Positions 25,354 through 33,820 are shown, counted from the stretch's first letter. The stretch is 64,000 bases of DNA from Anaerolineae bacterium (GCA_018432315.1 JAHDLB010000002.1:124001-188000); one strand, 5' to 3'. The notes: generated from the letters alone by a model not told the origin. Numbers and translations: made by a program.

Positions 25354-26757
25354 ATGATCTCCCGCCGCCTGGAATGGGGCGCGCTGGCCGCCGTCCTGCT
25401 GGTATACGCGGCCCTGGCCGGGGCGTATGCGATCCGCACGCCGGACTGGCAGACCCCGGACGAGCCGGCCCATTACAACTACGTCCGGCAGATCGTCGAC
25501 GACGGCGGCCTGCCCGTGTTGGAGTTGGGCGACTGGAACCAGCCGTACCAGGAGGCGCTGACCGCCGCGAGCTTCGACCCGGCGCTGGTCGAGTGCAGCG
25601 CGCCGCCGGCGGGCGTGCCGTGCCCCGGCCTGGAGACGGTGCAGTACGAAGATCACCAGCCGCCGCTATATTACCTGCTGCAAGCGCCGGTCTACGCGCT
25701 GAGCGACGGCGACCTGACCGCCATGCGGCTGTGGTCGGCGGTGATCGGCGCGGGCGTGGTGCTGTGCGCCTGGGCGACACTGCGCGTGGTGCTGTGGCGG
25801 TGGCCGGTCATGGCGCTGGCGGGCGCGGCGTTCGTCGCGTTCCTGCCCCAGCGGCTGTCCGTCATGGGCAGCGTGAGCAACGATGCCCTCGCCGAGCTGG
25901 TCGCCGGGGCGACGCTGCTGGCGGCGGTGATCTACCTGGGCAACCGCCGCGATGGCGCGCCGCCCGCCCCGGTCGAGCGGCTGCACCCCGCGCTGCTGGG
26001 CGTGCTGGCCGGGCTGGCGCTGGTCACCAAGACGACGATCTATTTCGTGGCCGGGATCGCCGTGCTGGCGGTGCTGCTGCGCTGGCGCCGCGAGCGGTGG
26101 ATCGTCCCGCAGGCGGCGCGCCACCTGGCGTGGGTCCTGGTCCCGGCGCTGATCATCGGCGGGGCGTGGTGGGCGCGCAACCTGTCGGTGTACGGCGGGA
26201 CGGACTTCACCGGGCTGGCCCGCCACGACGCGGTGACCATCGGCCAGCCGCGCACCGGCGACTACATCGACACGGTATACGGCGGCAGCACGCGCGTCTA
26301 CCTGGAAAACTACGCCAAAACGACCTTTCACAGCTTCTGGGGCCAGTTCGGCTGGATGGCCGTGCCCATGCCGCCCAACGTGTATCGCGGCCTGCTGGCG
26401 CTGTCGGTCGCCGTGGTCCTGAGCGCGCTCGCCTTCGCGTGGCGGGCGGGCTGGCCCGGCGCGCTGAGCGGTCCCCAGCGCGACGCCGTCCTGGTGCTGG
26501 CGGCGGCGCTGGCGTTCGTCGTGGCGGCGTACCTGCTGTACAACCTGGACTTCGTGCAGTTCCAGGGGCGCTATCTCTACCCGGCGCTGATCCCGCTGGC
26601 GGCGGTGGTGGGCGTGGGCGTCGGCGGCCCGGTGTACCTGCTGCGCGAGCCGCCGCGGGCGCTCGTCTGGCTGCCGCTGGCGGCGCTGTTCGGGCTGGCG
26701 GTTTTCGCGTGGTACGCGCTGGACCGGTACCTGGTGCCGAACCTGCCCGCGTGGTGA
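25354..26757 (+). CDS. DUF2142-like polytopic membrane protein
   Basis: 467 residues with about ten transmembrane segments. An extracytoplasmic loop near the start carries TPDEPAHYNYVRQI, the motif that marks DUF2142, a GT-C glycosyltransferase relative of the PMT family; the acidic DE pair is the likely catalytic centre. LYYLLQAPVYALS and RYLYPALIPLA are also family-typical. It begins 11 bases after metG and is probably read through from it. It likely glycosylates an envelope molecule (inference). No link to the glycan locus at 1-9530 is visible. Confidence 0.82.
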   Translation: MISRRLEWGALAAVLLVYAALAGAYAIRTPDWQTPDEPAHYNYVRQIVDDGGLPVLELGDWNQPYQEALTAASFDPALVECSAPPAGVPCPGLETVQYEDHQPPLYYLLQAPVYALSDGDLTAMRLWSAVIGAGVVLCAWATLRVVLWRWPVMALAGAAFVAFLPQRLSVMGSVSNDALAELVAGATLLAAVIYLGNRRDGAPPAPVERLHPALLGVLAGLALVTKTTIYFVAGIAVLAVLLRWRRERWIVPQAARHLAWVLVPALIIGGAWWARNLSVYGGTDFTGLARHDAVTIGQPRTGDYIDTVYGGSTRVYLENYAKTTFHSFWGQFGWMAVPMPPNVYRGLLALSVAVVLSALAFAWRAGWPGALSGPQRDAVLVLAAALAFVVAAYLLYNLDFVQFQGRYLYPALIPLAAVVGVGVGGPVYLLREPPRALVWLPLAALFGLAVFAWYALDRYLVPNLPAW

Positions 26758-26833
26758 TCCGGCGCGCGGGTAAAAGGCGGCTTAAGCACCTTTAAAATCC
26801 GGTTAAAAACGCCCGCGCAGCGGCGATTCTCAC

Positions 26834-26862
26834 TTTACAGAGTGTCCGAAGCGTGGTATAAC
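26834..26862 (+). promoter_or_regulatory. Promoter of the 6S RNA
   Basis: TTTACA (26834-26839), 17 bases, TATAAC (26857-26862). The start is predicted at about 26870, at the 5' base of the 6S closing stem. Confidence 0.78.
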
Positions 26863-26869
26863 ACAACTC

Positions 26870-27046
26870 AACCCTGCCGTGCGCGTGATCCGCACATAGT
26901 TTTGAGCCAACACCCAAACTAAGGGCATCCCCGTCTGGTCACGAACGCATTAGGTTAACTCCAAAGCGGGAGTGCCAGGTAGATGACCCACCTGCGAAAG
27001 CAGGTTCAAAACACAGCGGCACACGGCATGGCGGGAGGACTCATCG
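26870..27046 (+). ncRNA. ssrS: 6S RNA
   Basis: About 177 bases, the usual size. 6S RNA mimics an open promoter and binds the sigma-70 RNA polymerase holoenzyme. The 5' half has ATAGTTTTGAGCCAACAC (from 26896), close to gram-positive 6S sequences, and GGGCATCC. The 3' half has CACCTGCGAAAGCAGGTT (hairpin CCTGC/GCAGG) followed by CAAAACACAGCGGCA, the most conserved part of the family. The ends pair: GCCGTG (26876-26881) with CACGGC (27022-27027), and CCGC with GCGG further in. Its own promoter and terminator flank it. Ends are approximate. Confidence 0.8.
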
Positions 27047-27085
27047 AGCGCCCTCGTTCAATCGGACGGGGGCGCTGATCGTTTT
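27047..27085 (+). terminator. Intrinsic terminator of the 6S RNA
   Basis: AGCGCCCTCGT (27047-27057) pairs with ACGGGGGCGCT (27066-27076) across an eight-base loop, with one G-U pair. GATCGTTTT follows, so the T-run is slightly displaced. Confidence 0.7.
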
Positions 27086-27089
27086 AGCC

Positions 27090-27118
27090 TTGATTCCGGT
27101 TTCGCAAATCGTTATACT
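27090..27118 (+). promoter_or_regulatory. Promoter of the MBL-fold hydrolase gene
   Basis: TTGATT (27090-27095), 17 bases, TATACT (27113-27118). This puts the start near 27125, 39 bases before the ATG at 27164. Confidence 0.78.
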
Positions 27119-27163
27119 TCGGCCAGTCTGCTACCGATCCCAGTTCAGGATGCTCGTAACGTC

Positions 27164-28009
27164 ATGCAGCGTGAACGCGTCGCCGATGATATCTACGTCT
27201 TTACCAGCGAACTCTATGCCCAAGTCACCGCCGGGGCGGTCATCACCTCGGAAGGGGCGATCCTGATCGACACCCTGGTGTTTCCCGAAGAAGCCCGCGC
27301 CATCAAGAACTTCCTGGAAACCCGCCTCAACTGCCCGGTCCGCTACGTGATCAACACGCATTATCACGCCGATCACACCTACGGCACGTGTTTTTTCGAG
27401 GGGGCCCAGGTCGTGGCTCACGCCAGGTGTTACGACCTGCTGGCGACGCGTGGCCGCGAGGGGCTGCTGCAAGCACAGCAGAGCGCGCCGGACCTGCGGA
27501 ACGTGGAGATCGTGCTGCCGCACCTGGTCTTCGAGAGCGGCTCGCTGAGCGTGCACCTGGGCAACAAAACGGTCGAGATGTGGCACTCGCCGGGCCACAG
27601 CCCGGACTCGATCGTCTGCCTCGTGAAGGAAGACCGCGTGCTGTTCGCCGCCGACACGATGATGCCCATTCCCTATTTCGTGGACGGCAGCTACGACGAC
27701 TTCGTGAACAGCCTCCACGCGCTGAAGAATGGCGGTTACGAGAACATGGTGCAGGGCCACGGCGAGGTGGTGCTGCGCGGCGAGATCGAAGAGGTGATCC
27801 AGAACAACCTGGACTATCTCTCCACCATTCGCGCGCACGTCGAGCGCGCGGTGGAAAACCACGAGCCCCCGTCGGCCCTGGACGCGATCGACATCGAGAG
27901 CTGCGGTAAGAGCCGGATTCCGCTCAACGGGCTGGTGCAGGAGCTGCACCGGGCCAACCTCCAGGCGCTGTACCACGAGGTCCACGCCGCCTACGCCAGG
28001 CAGACGTAA
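27164..28009 (+). CDS. MBL-fold metallohydrolase
   Basis: 281 residues. The metal site is HYHADH (66-71), with the following His in MWHSPGHSPD and the bridging Asp in LFAADTMM, giving a dinuclear centre. The pattern resembles class B beta-lactamase-related and SoxH-like hydrolases. No signal peptide is present, so a periplasmic lactamase role is unlikely. A C-terminal helical part (NGLVQELHRANLQALYHEVH) may help dimerise. The substrate is unknown. It has its own promoter and is followed by a hairpin at 28047. Confidence 0.87.
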   Translation: MQRERVADDIYVFTSELYAQVTAGAVITSEGAILIDTLVFPEEARAIKNFLETRLNCPVRYVINTHYHADHTYGTCFFEGAQVVAHARCYDLLATRGREGLLQAQQSAPDLRNVEIVLPHLVFESGSLSVHLGNKTVEMWHSPGHSPDSIVCLVKEDRVLFAADTMMPIPYFVDGSYDDFVNSLHALKNGGYENMVQGHGEVVLRGEIEEVIQNNLDYLSTIRAHVERAVENHEPPSALDAIDIESCGKSRIPLNGLVQELHRANLQALYHEVHAAYARQT

Positions 28010-28046
28010 CGCCCCTGCCGGAACGCCCGCTCGCTCTGGAAACGGC

Positions 28047-28076
28047 AAGCGGTACCGAGATGTCTCGATACCGCTT
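28047..28076. terminator. Hairpin between convergent MBL and tRNA genes
   Basis: AAGCGGTA (28047-28054) pairs with TACCGCTT (28069-28076), and CGAG with CTCG inside it, around an ATGT loop. No strong T-run follows on either strand. It lies between convergent transcripts and could act on both. Confidence 0.5.
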
Positions 28077-28111
28077 GATTCCGCTTTGGGTTGGCGTGCT
28101 CATCAGTGTGG

Positions 28112-28201
28112 CGGGGAGGACAGGATTCGAACCTGCGAACCGGGTATAAGCCGGTTAACCGCTTAGCAGGCGGCCCCAATCGTCCACTCTGGCACCTCCC
28201 C
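28112..28201 (-). tRNA. tRNA-Ser (GCU anticodon)
   Basis: A 90-base tRNA with a class II variable arm. The acceptor stem GGGGAGG (5' end at 28201) pairs with CCTCCCC, with discriminator G at 28112. The anticodon loop CTGCTAA is closed by CCGC/GCGG. The T arm GCAGG-TTCGAAT-CCTGT is intact. It reads AGC and AGU. CCA is not encoded. It is transcribed after the second tRNA-Ser on the same strand. Confidence 0.95.
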
Positions 28202-28217
28202 GATCGGGTTTGAATGG

Positions 28218-28305
28218 CGGAGGGAGAGGGATTCGAACCCCCGGAGACGTGAAACGCCTCAGTGGTTTTCAAGACCACCGCCTTAAACCACTCGGCCATC
28301 CCTCC
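28218..28305 (-). tRNA. tRNA-Ser (UGA anticodon)
   Basis: 88 bases. The acceptor GGAGGGA (5' end at 28305) pairs with TCCCTCC, with discriminator G at 28218. The anticodon loop CTTGAAA is flanked by GTGGT/ACCAC. A long variable arm and the TTCGAAT T loop are present. It reads UCA and related UCN codons. It is the first gene of a two-tRNA unit; the gap to the GCU tRNA is 16 bases. Confidence 0.95.
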
Positions 28306-28344
28306 GGGTGACCATCCAGAGATACTCCCCCCGGATGCCCCAGA

Positions 28345-28373
28345 AGTATAGCATGTTCAGCAGGGAGGGTCAA
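28345..28373 (-). promoter_or_regulatory. Strong promoter of the tRNA-Ser pair
   Basis: On the minus strand TTGACC (28368-28373), exactly 17 bases, TATACT (28345-28350). The start falls near 28338, 33 bases before the first tRNA. Confidence 0.85.
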
Positions 28374-28416
28374 CCGCGATTCGCCGCCTGGCGCGCCGCC
28401 AATCGGCGCCATAGTT

Positions 28417-28444
28417 TTGAATGCGAGGGCGCGCCGGGTACAAT
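28417..28444 (+). promoter_or_regulatory. Promoter of the DegV-family gene
   Basis: TTGAAT (28417-28422), 16 bases, TACAAT (28439-28444), 37 bases before the GTG start. It diverges from the tRNA promoter. Confidence 0.6.
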
Positions 28445-28481
28445 ACGCGCCTGGTAGATCAGACATCTGGAGAGCATACCT

Positions 28482-29369
28482 GTGACCCAAAGCGCGAATC
28501 CCCCCCCCATCATCGTGACCGACGCCGCGTGCGACCTCCCCGCCGACGTGATCGAAAGCTACGGCATTCACGTCGCGCCGCTCACGATCTTGTTCGGTGA
28601 CGAGGCCTTTCGCAGCGGCATCGACATCACGCCCGACGAATTCTACCGGCGGCTGTCCGAGAGCGGCGTGCACCCCACGACCTCGCAACCGACGGCGGCG
28701 GAGTTCGCGGATCTCTACCGGCAGTTGGCCGCCGAAAACCAGCCGATCCTGTCCATTCACCTCAGCGAAGGCTTGAGCGGGACGGTGAACGCCGCGCGCC
28801 AGGCGGCTCGCAACGTGCCGGAAATGCCCGTGACCGTGCACGACAGCGGCACCCTGACGTCGGCGCTGGGGCTGCAGGTGCTGGTCGCCGCCCGCGCCGC
28901 CCAGGCGGGCTACTCCGTCGAGCAGATTCTCCCGCTGCTCGCGCAGACGCACGAAACCGGCGGGATGTTCTTCACCGTAGACGACCTGTCGTACCTGCAT
29001 CGCGGCGGGCGCATCGGCTCGGTGCGCTACCAGCTCGGCCAGATCCTGCACATCAAGCCGATCATCACCGTCGCCAAGACCGGCCCCAAGGTGGGCACCT
29101 ACATCCAGGCGGGGCGGGCGCGCAGCATGGCGAAAGCGGTCGACGCGTTCGTCGCCCAGATCGTCGAGCATGTGGGCGCGGGCAACAAGCTGCGGGCGAT
29201 CTCGCTCTACGGCGACAGCCCGGAGCTGGCCGAGCAGCTCAACCGGCGGCTGGCCGAGACGTTCGAGTGCGTCTACCTGGAGATGATGCCGACCGCGCCG
29301 GTACTGGGCGTGCACGTCGGCCCCAAGGCGCTGGGCGTGGGATACGCGGCGGGCGACTGGCCGGTGTAG
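28482..29369 (+). CDS. DegV family fatty-acid-binding protein
   Basis: 295 residues with a GTG start. The DegV hallmark is near the N-terminus (IVTDAACDLP), followed by HPTTSQPT and SIHLSEGLSGT, which line the fatty-acid carboxylate pocket. DDLSYLHRGGRIG is the conserved second-domain motif. Relatives (FakB) present fatty acids to the kinase FakA for phospholipid synthesis. No FakA homologue is seen here, so the link is by family only. It is cytoplasmic. Confidence 0.93.
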   Translation: MTQSANPPPIIVTDAACDLPADVIESYGIHVAPLTILFGDEAFRSGIDITPDEFYRRLSESGVHPTTSQPTAAEFADLYRQLAAENQPILSIHLSEGLSGTVNAARQAARNVPEMPVTVHDSGTLTSALGLQVLVAARAAQAGYSVEQILPLLAQTHETGGMFFTVDDLSYLHRGGRIGSVRYQLGQILHIKPIITVAKTGPKVGTYIQAGRARSMAKAVDAFVAQIVEHVGAGNKLRAISLYGDSPELAEQLNRRLAETFECVYLEMMPTAPVLGVHVGPKALGVGYAAGDWPV

Positions 29370-29394
29370 GTCGTGGTGTAGACAAAAATAGAAC

Positions 29395-29424
29395 TTGTGT
29401 TTTGGGCGGCTATCCTGCTAAGAT
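29395..29424 (+). promoter_or_regulatory. Possible promoter of the NifU-like gene
   Basis: TTGTGT (29395-29400), 18 bases, TAAGAT (29419-29424), 39 bases before the ATG at 29463. Confidence 0.5.
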
Positions 29425-29462
29425 CAGGTTGAGATTGCGGCACCAGCCAGGAGAAAACGGAC

Positions 29463-29735
29463 ATGCCAGACCATATCGCGGACGGCGATAACGCCCAGGC
29501 ACCGGCGGAAGAACGGCTCAAGAACCTGATCGAGAATCTCTCCTCGTACATCGAGTACTATCACGGCGGATCGGTCGAGTTAGTATCGTTCGATGGTAAG
29601 GTGGCGCGCGTGGCGTTCGGCGGGGCGTGCGATGGCTGCCCGCTCTCGCTGAACACGCTCCACGGCTGGATCGCCGGCACGGTGCGCCAGTTCTTCCCGG
29701 ACATCGTCATCGAAGAGGCGCCCGCCGGTCACTAG
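29463..29735 (+). CDS. NifU C-terminal-domain protein (Fe-S cluster scaffold)
   Basis: 90 residues, a stand-alone NifU_C/Nfu domain. The cluster-binding CxxC is C56/C59 in GACDGCPLS, preceded by the beta strands VELVSFDGKVARVAF. Such proteins bridge and carry a 4Fe-4S cluster to target apoproteins as a dimer. The first 15 residues are an acidic, probably flexible tail. The gene is monocistronic, with a terminator at 29764. Confidence 0.9.
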   Translation: MPDHIADGDNAQAPAEERLKNLIENLSSYIEYYHGGSVELVSFDGKVARVAFGGACDGCPLSLNTLHGWIAGTVRQFFPDIVIEEAPAGH

Positions 29736-29763
29736 CGGGCGGCCCACCGAGAACTGTACGGCC

Positions 29764-29793
29764 AACGCTCTGCTGACCGGCAGGGCGTTCTTT
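29764..29793 (+). terminator. Intrinsic terminator after the NifU-like gene
   Basis: AACGCTCTGC (29764-29773) pairs with GCAGGGCGTT (29780-29789), with one G-T pair in the middle, and is followed by CTTT. Confidence 0.65.
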
Positions 29794-29816
29794 GTTGCTG
29801 CCATCAGGGGGCTAGC

Positions 29817-30743
29817 ATGAAAAACTGGGGTATGTTCTGTCTGTTGGGCCTCATCTGGGGATCGTCGTTCCTGCTGATCAAAATCGCCGTGGACGAGCTC
29901 GGCCCGCTGCCGCTGGTAGCCGTGCGCATCGGGCTGGCCGCGCTGTTCATGGGGGCGTTCCTGTGGCTGACTCGCCGCGCGCTGCCGAGCGGCCGCACCG
30001 AGCGGCTCGCGCTGGTGTTCGTCGGCGTGATGAACACCGCCGTCCCGTTCACGCTGATCACCTGGGGCGAGCAGGACATCGACAGCGGGCTGGCGACCGT
30101 GCTCAACGCGACCGTGCCGCTGTTCACGCTGGTGTTTGCGCACGCCGCCCTGGCCGACGAGCGCATCACGCCGCAGAAGCTGGGCGGGCTGCTGGTCGGG
30201 TTCGCCGGGGTTGCCATCCTCGCCAGCCGCGATGCCGAGTCTGCCAGCCCGAACCCGCTCGGCGGGCAGGCCGCGGTGCTGGCGGCGTCGGCCTGCTATG
30301 GGATGTCGGTGGTCGTGATCCGGCGCTACCTGCGGCGCGTCGACCCGATGACGACGGCGGGCGTGTCGCTGATCGTCGGCGGGATCGTGATCGTCGCGGC
30401 CACGCTGGCGAGCGGCGACCTGCCCGATCCCGGCGCGCTGAGCGCGGACACCGTGCTGGCCGTGGTGACGCTGGGCCTGCTGAACACGGTGGTCGCGTAT
30501 TTCCTGTTCTACCACCTGATCGATAGCTGGGGCGCGACGCGGACCTCGCTGGTGACGTACGTCATGCCGCCGGTGGGCGTCACGCTGGGCGCGCTGTTCC
30601 TCGACGAAGCGGTCGACTCGAAGATCGTCACCGGCGCGGCGCTGATCCTCGGCGCGATCATCCTGGTCAATTGGCGCAAGCGCCAGCGTCCCGCGCTGGC
30701 CGTGCCCGCCCCGACCGATCCGTCGGGCTGCTGCGCGGACTGA
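29817..30743 (+). CDS. EamA/DMT-superfamily transporter
   Basis: 308 residues with ten predicted transmembrane helices in two EamA repeats (about 1-135 and 145-285). Family-typical motifs are LLGLIWGSSFLLIK at the start, then LNATVPLFTLVFA, and GAILGA-like small-residue helices near the end. It probably exports amino acids or other metabolites. The extreme C-terminus has a CC motif (GCCAD) that is not a family feature. The substrate is unknown. Confidence 0.9.
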   Translation: MKNWGMFCLLGLIWGSSFLLIKIAVDELGPLPLVAVRIGLAALFMGAFLWLTRRALPSGRTERLALVFVGVMNTAVPFTLITWGEQDIDSGLATVLNATVPLFTLVFAHAALADERITPQKLGGLLVGFAGVAILASRDAESASPNPLGGQAAVLAASACYGMSVVVIRRYLRRVDPMTTAGVSLIVGGIVIVAATLASGDLPDPGALSADTVLAVVTLGLLNTVVAYFLFYHLIDSWGATRTSLVTYVMPPVGVTLGALFLDEAVDSKIVTGAALILGAIILVNWRKRQRPALAVPAPTDPSGCCAD

Positions 30744-30770
30744 CGGCGCCCAGTCAGGGAGGGGGGGACC

Positions 30771-31646
30771 ATGTCGGGACTGGTCATCGGGGGATTTCTG
30801 GCGCTGGCCGCCTGGGGGACCGGGCGCATGGTGGCCGGATCGCGCCGCCGCCAGGTCGCCCAGGCGCTGGTCGATCACTTCAACACCGACCGGCGTACCC
30901 TGCTGTGCTTTCACAGCGAGTGGGGGCGCTTCCGGCTGGACACCATCAACGGGGCGCGCTCGCGCTGGCGCTCGTTCGTGGTTGCCATCACGCCGGACCA
31001 GATCGTGATCCGCGACCTCGCGCCCGAGCCGCGCCAGGCGATCCGGTTCGCCCCGGGGGACCTGCGCTGGTTCGGGCGCCCGATGAAGTACACGTCCGGC
31101 ACGAACACGATCTGGCTGCACGTGGCGCGGGACGGGCGCTGGCACCTCGTGCGGGTGCGGCTCACGCGCGGGCCCATGCAGGCCCTGGTGCGCGCGCTGA
31201 AGCAGGTCGCCACGCCGGAGCAGGTGACCGCCTACCGGCGCCGCCGGCCCTACGTGCATTTCGGCCCGGCCCCGGCCCGGCCTGCCCGCCAGGACATTTA
31301 CGGCGCGTGGGCGCTGGGCGAGCCGGTGACGCTGTATCTCACCCCGGCCCATCTCGTCGTCCTCGACGGCGAAACCGTCGGGCAGGCGATCCCGCTGGAG
31401 ACGATCCAGAACGTGAGCGCGGTGCGGCGTATCGACCAGCCGGACGCGGCGGGGCTGGTCCGCTTCTCGCTGGACGGCGCGGCGGTGGCGTATGCGCTGG
31501 ACGATTACGAGCCGTTCGCCACGGCGCTCTCCGAGGCGGCGCGCCGCACGCTGGAAGACCCGGTGGGGTGGCAGCGCAAGAAGAAAAAGCCCGGCCCGGA
31601 CGGCGAGGACGAGGACGAGAGCGACGACGCCGATCTGTTTGACTGA
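30771..31646 (+). CDS. Membrane-anchored hypothetical protein with acidic tail
   Basis: 291 residues. A short N-terminal hydrophobic segment (SGLVIGGFLALAAWGTGRMV) suggests a membrane anchor. Two beta-rich units follow (about 55-140 and 165-265), each with short strands such as FVVAITPDQIVIRDLAP and VTLYLTPAHLVVLDG. This repeat-like arrangement resembles PH-like domains but is not a confident match. The C-terminus is highly charged (KKKKPGPDGEDEDESDDAD). A strong GGGAGGG-rich ribosome site precedes the ATG. No known function. Confidence 0.65.
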   Translation: MSGLVIGGFLALAAWGTGRMVAGSRRRQVAQALVDHFNTDRRTLLCFHSEWGRFRLDTINGARSRWRSFVVAITPDQIVIRDLAPEPRQAIRFAPGDLRWFGRPMKYTSGTNTIWLHVARDGRWHLVRVRLTRGPMQALVRALKQVATPEQVTAYRRRRPYVHFGPAPARPARQDIYGAWALGEPVTLYLTPAHLVVLDGETVGQAIPLETIQNVSAVRRIDQPDAAGLVRFSLDGAAVAYALDDYEPFATALSEAARRTLEDPVGWQRKKKKPGPDGEDEDESDDADLFD

Positions 31647-31701
31647 GCGGCCTGGGGGCGTATAAGGTAATAGGAAACGGGGCCACAGACAGGAGCGCGC
31701 G

Positions 31702-33420
31702 ATGCTGAAAAAAGGGATCTTGTGGGGACTCATCGTCCTGGTCGGGGTGAGCTCTGCCGCCGCCCAGGGGCCGGACCAGGGCGCGGACGGCATCGGCGAC
31801 GCGTATTATCCCCAGTTGGGCAACGGCGGTTACGACGCGCAGCATTACACGCTCGACCTGGTCGTCGACGTGGAGCGCAACACCGTCGAGGGCAGCGCGA
31901 CGATCGACGCGCTGGCGACTCAGCCCCTGGCGACGTTCAATCTCGATTTCGCCGGGCCGGAGGTCGAGGCGGTGGCGGTCAATGGCGCGCCGGTCGAATA
32001 CGACCACCAGGACCGCGAGCTGGTCATCACCCCGGCGGCCCCGCTGGCGGACGGCGAGCCGTTCACCGTCGAGGTGACCTACCGCGGCCAGCCGCAGCCG
32101 GTGCGCCCCGAAGCGCTCCCGGTCCAGATGGGCTGGATCCACTACGGGACCGGGATCGTCGTTGCGGGCGAGCCGGTCGGTGCGTCCGGCTGGTACCCGG
32201 TGAACGAGCACCCGCTGGACAAGGCGACCTACACGCTGCGCGTCACCGTGCCGGAGCCGTACGTCGTGGCGGCCAACGGCCTGCTGCAAGAGACGGTTTC
32301 CCAGGGCGACGGCGTGACCTACGTCTGGGAAGCGACCGACCCGATCGCCAGCTACCTCGTCACGGTCAACATCGACGATTTCGTGATCCAGACCGAAAAC
32401 GGCCCGGATGGCCTGCCGATCCGCAACTACTTCCCCGCCGACATCGCCGATGAAGCCGCCGCCGACTTCGCGCCCACTGCGGACATGATCGCGTATTTCA
32501 GCAGCGTATTCGGCCCGTACCCCTTCGAGGCGTATGGCGTGGTGGTCGCCGACACGCGGATGGGCTTCGCGCTTGAGACGCAGACGCTCTCGGTGTTCAG
32601 CCGCAACTGGGTGACCGACTCGCGTTCCATCGAGGAGACGGTCGCGCACGAGCTGGCGCACCAGTGGTTCGGCAACAGCGTCAGCCTGGCGCAGTGGCGC
32701 GACATCTGGCTGAACGAGGGATTCGCGACCTATGCCTCGTGGCTGTGGTTCGAGCACAGCGCCGGCCCGGCGGCGATGGATCAGGCCGTGACGCGCACCT
32801 ACCAGGGCATCGTCGAGGGCACGCGCCAGCATACGATCACGGTCACCCGCTCCCAACTGGTGGACCACGTGGCGCAATCGGCGCCGGACGCCGCCACGCT
32901 CGCGCCTGACGCGCTGGCCGAGGTCGCCCGCCTGCTGCTGCCCGCCGAAGACGCCGGGCCCGTCGTGGCCGACCTGCTGCCGGGTGGCGTGGCGGGCGCG
33001 GACCTGCCCGACTGGATCCACAACCTGCCGTTCCAACAGGTGACCCTGGGCGGCGCGGAGCTGGCCCGCCTGGGCGAGCTGCTCGGCTTCGACGCGTGGG
33101 GGGGCCGCGATCTACGCCTGCTGTACAGCCCCTTCGCCCCGCCAGGGCTGGCGCCGCCCGACGACCTGTTCAACCCCGGCGTGTATTATCGCGGCGCGCT
33201 GGTGCTGCACGCGCTGCGCGCGCAGGTTGGCGACGACGTATTCTTCGACATCCTGGCGACGTACTACGACCGGCACGCCTACGGCAACGCGACGACGGCG
33301 GACTTCGTCGCCGTGGCCGAGGAGGTCAGCGGCGAGGACCTGGGCGCGTTCTTCGACGCGTGGCTGGCCGGCCCGGTCCTGCCGGACATCCCGGAGATGG
33401 GCCTGAGCGCGGGGGCGTAA
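31702..33420 (+). CDS. M1 family metallopeptidase (aminopeptidase-like), secreted
   Basis: 572 residues with a signal peptide (1-21, SSAAAQ). The zinc site is HELAHQWFG (HExxH at 316-320) with the third ligand E339 in WLNEGFATY. Substrate-binding GFALETQT (288-295) replaces the GxMEN motif, so the exopeptidase anchor is changed. The transition-state Tyr is in GVYYRGALVLHALR. About 100 residues between 375 and 480 have no counterpart in the relatives I know. It lacks the large C-terminal domain of full-length PepN-type enzymes. It is exported by prediction and probably acts on peptides in the periplasm or outside. Confidence 0.87.
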   Translation: MLKKGILWGLIVLVGVSSAAAQGPDQGADGIGDAYYPQLGNGGYDAQHYTLDLVVDVERNTVEGSATIDALATQPLATFNLDFAGPEVEAVAVNGAPVEYDHQDRELVITPAAPLADGEPFTVEVTYRGQPQPVRPEALPVQMGWIHYGTGIVVAGEPVGASGWYPVNEHPLDKATYTLRVTVPEPYVVAANGLLQETVSQGDGVTYVWEATDPIASYLVTVNIDDFVIQTENGPDGLPIRNYFPADIADEAAADFAPTADMIAYFSSVFGPYPFEAYGVVVADTRMGFALETQTLSVFSRNWVTDSRSIEETVAHELAHQWFGNSVSLAQWRDIWLNEGFATYASWLWFEHSAGPAAMDQAVTRTYQGIVEGTRQHTITVTRSQLVDHVAQSAPDAATLAPDALAEVARLLLPAEDAGPVVADLLPGGVAGADLPDWIHNLPFQQVTLGGAELARLGELLGFDAWGGRDLRLLYSPFAPPGLAPPDDLFNPGVYYRGALVLHALRAQVGDDVFFDILATYYDRHAYGNATTADFVAVAEEVSGEDLGAFFDAWLAGPVLPDIPEMGLSAGA

Positions 33421-33421
33421 A

Positions 33422-33820
33422 CTACCGTTCCCACTCGTCGATATCGGGATGGAAATCAACCTGGTAGTCGGGTATGCCGAGCGCGATGCCGTAGCGTCGC
33501 GCTTCGTCGTACTGGGCCTGGCTGGTACGGTCGATGAGGAAGATCTGGTCTGGGAAGATGATGTAATGGTGGGTCGCGTTCTTGAAGTCGGCGTACCACG
33601 CGCCGCCGTGTGCGCGGTCAAGCGACTGGCCGATTTCCTCGGCGATGCGCCGCGCCTCGCCTTCGGGAATCTCGACGGTGTGCAGCGTCCACTGTGACAG
33701 CCAGGGTGTCCGGTGCGCTTCCACCACTTTCTCGACCCTGGTCGCGGTGATCTTTACCCTGGCGAGGACAGCTTTGTCCTCAAGGGATTCCTCGATGATG
33801 ACGCCCTCGTAGTCGTTCAT
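33422..33820 (-). CDS. Hypothetical protein
   Basis: 132 residues from the ATG at 33820, five bases after AAGGTGG; an upstream GTG in frame is less favoured. The sequence is charged and has no signal or membrane segment. YHYIIFPDQIFLIDRTSQAQ-like hydrophobic beta stretches and a Tyr-rich C-terminus (GIPDYQVDFHPDIDEWER) are visible. I do not recognise the family. It ends one base after the M1 gene, so the two are convergent. Confidence 0.55.
   Translation of the reverse strand: MNDYEGVIIEESLEDKAVLARVKITATRVEKVVEAHRTPWLSQWTLHTVEIPEGEARRIAEEIGQSLDRAHGGAWYADFKNATHHYIIFPDQIFLIDRTSQAQYDEARRYGIALGIPDYQVDFHPDIDEWER

Noticed and set aside
29273-29551. Reverse-strand frame over the DegV/NifU boundary.
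   Set aside because: It covers the end of one well-supported gene and the promoter of the next and has no ribosome site.
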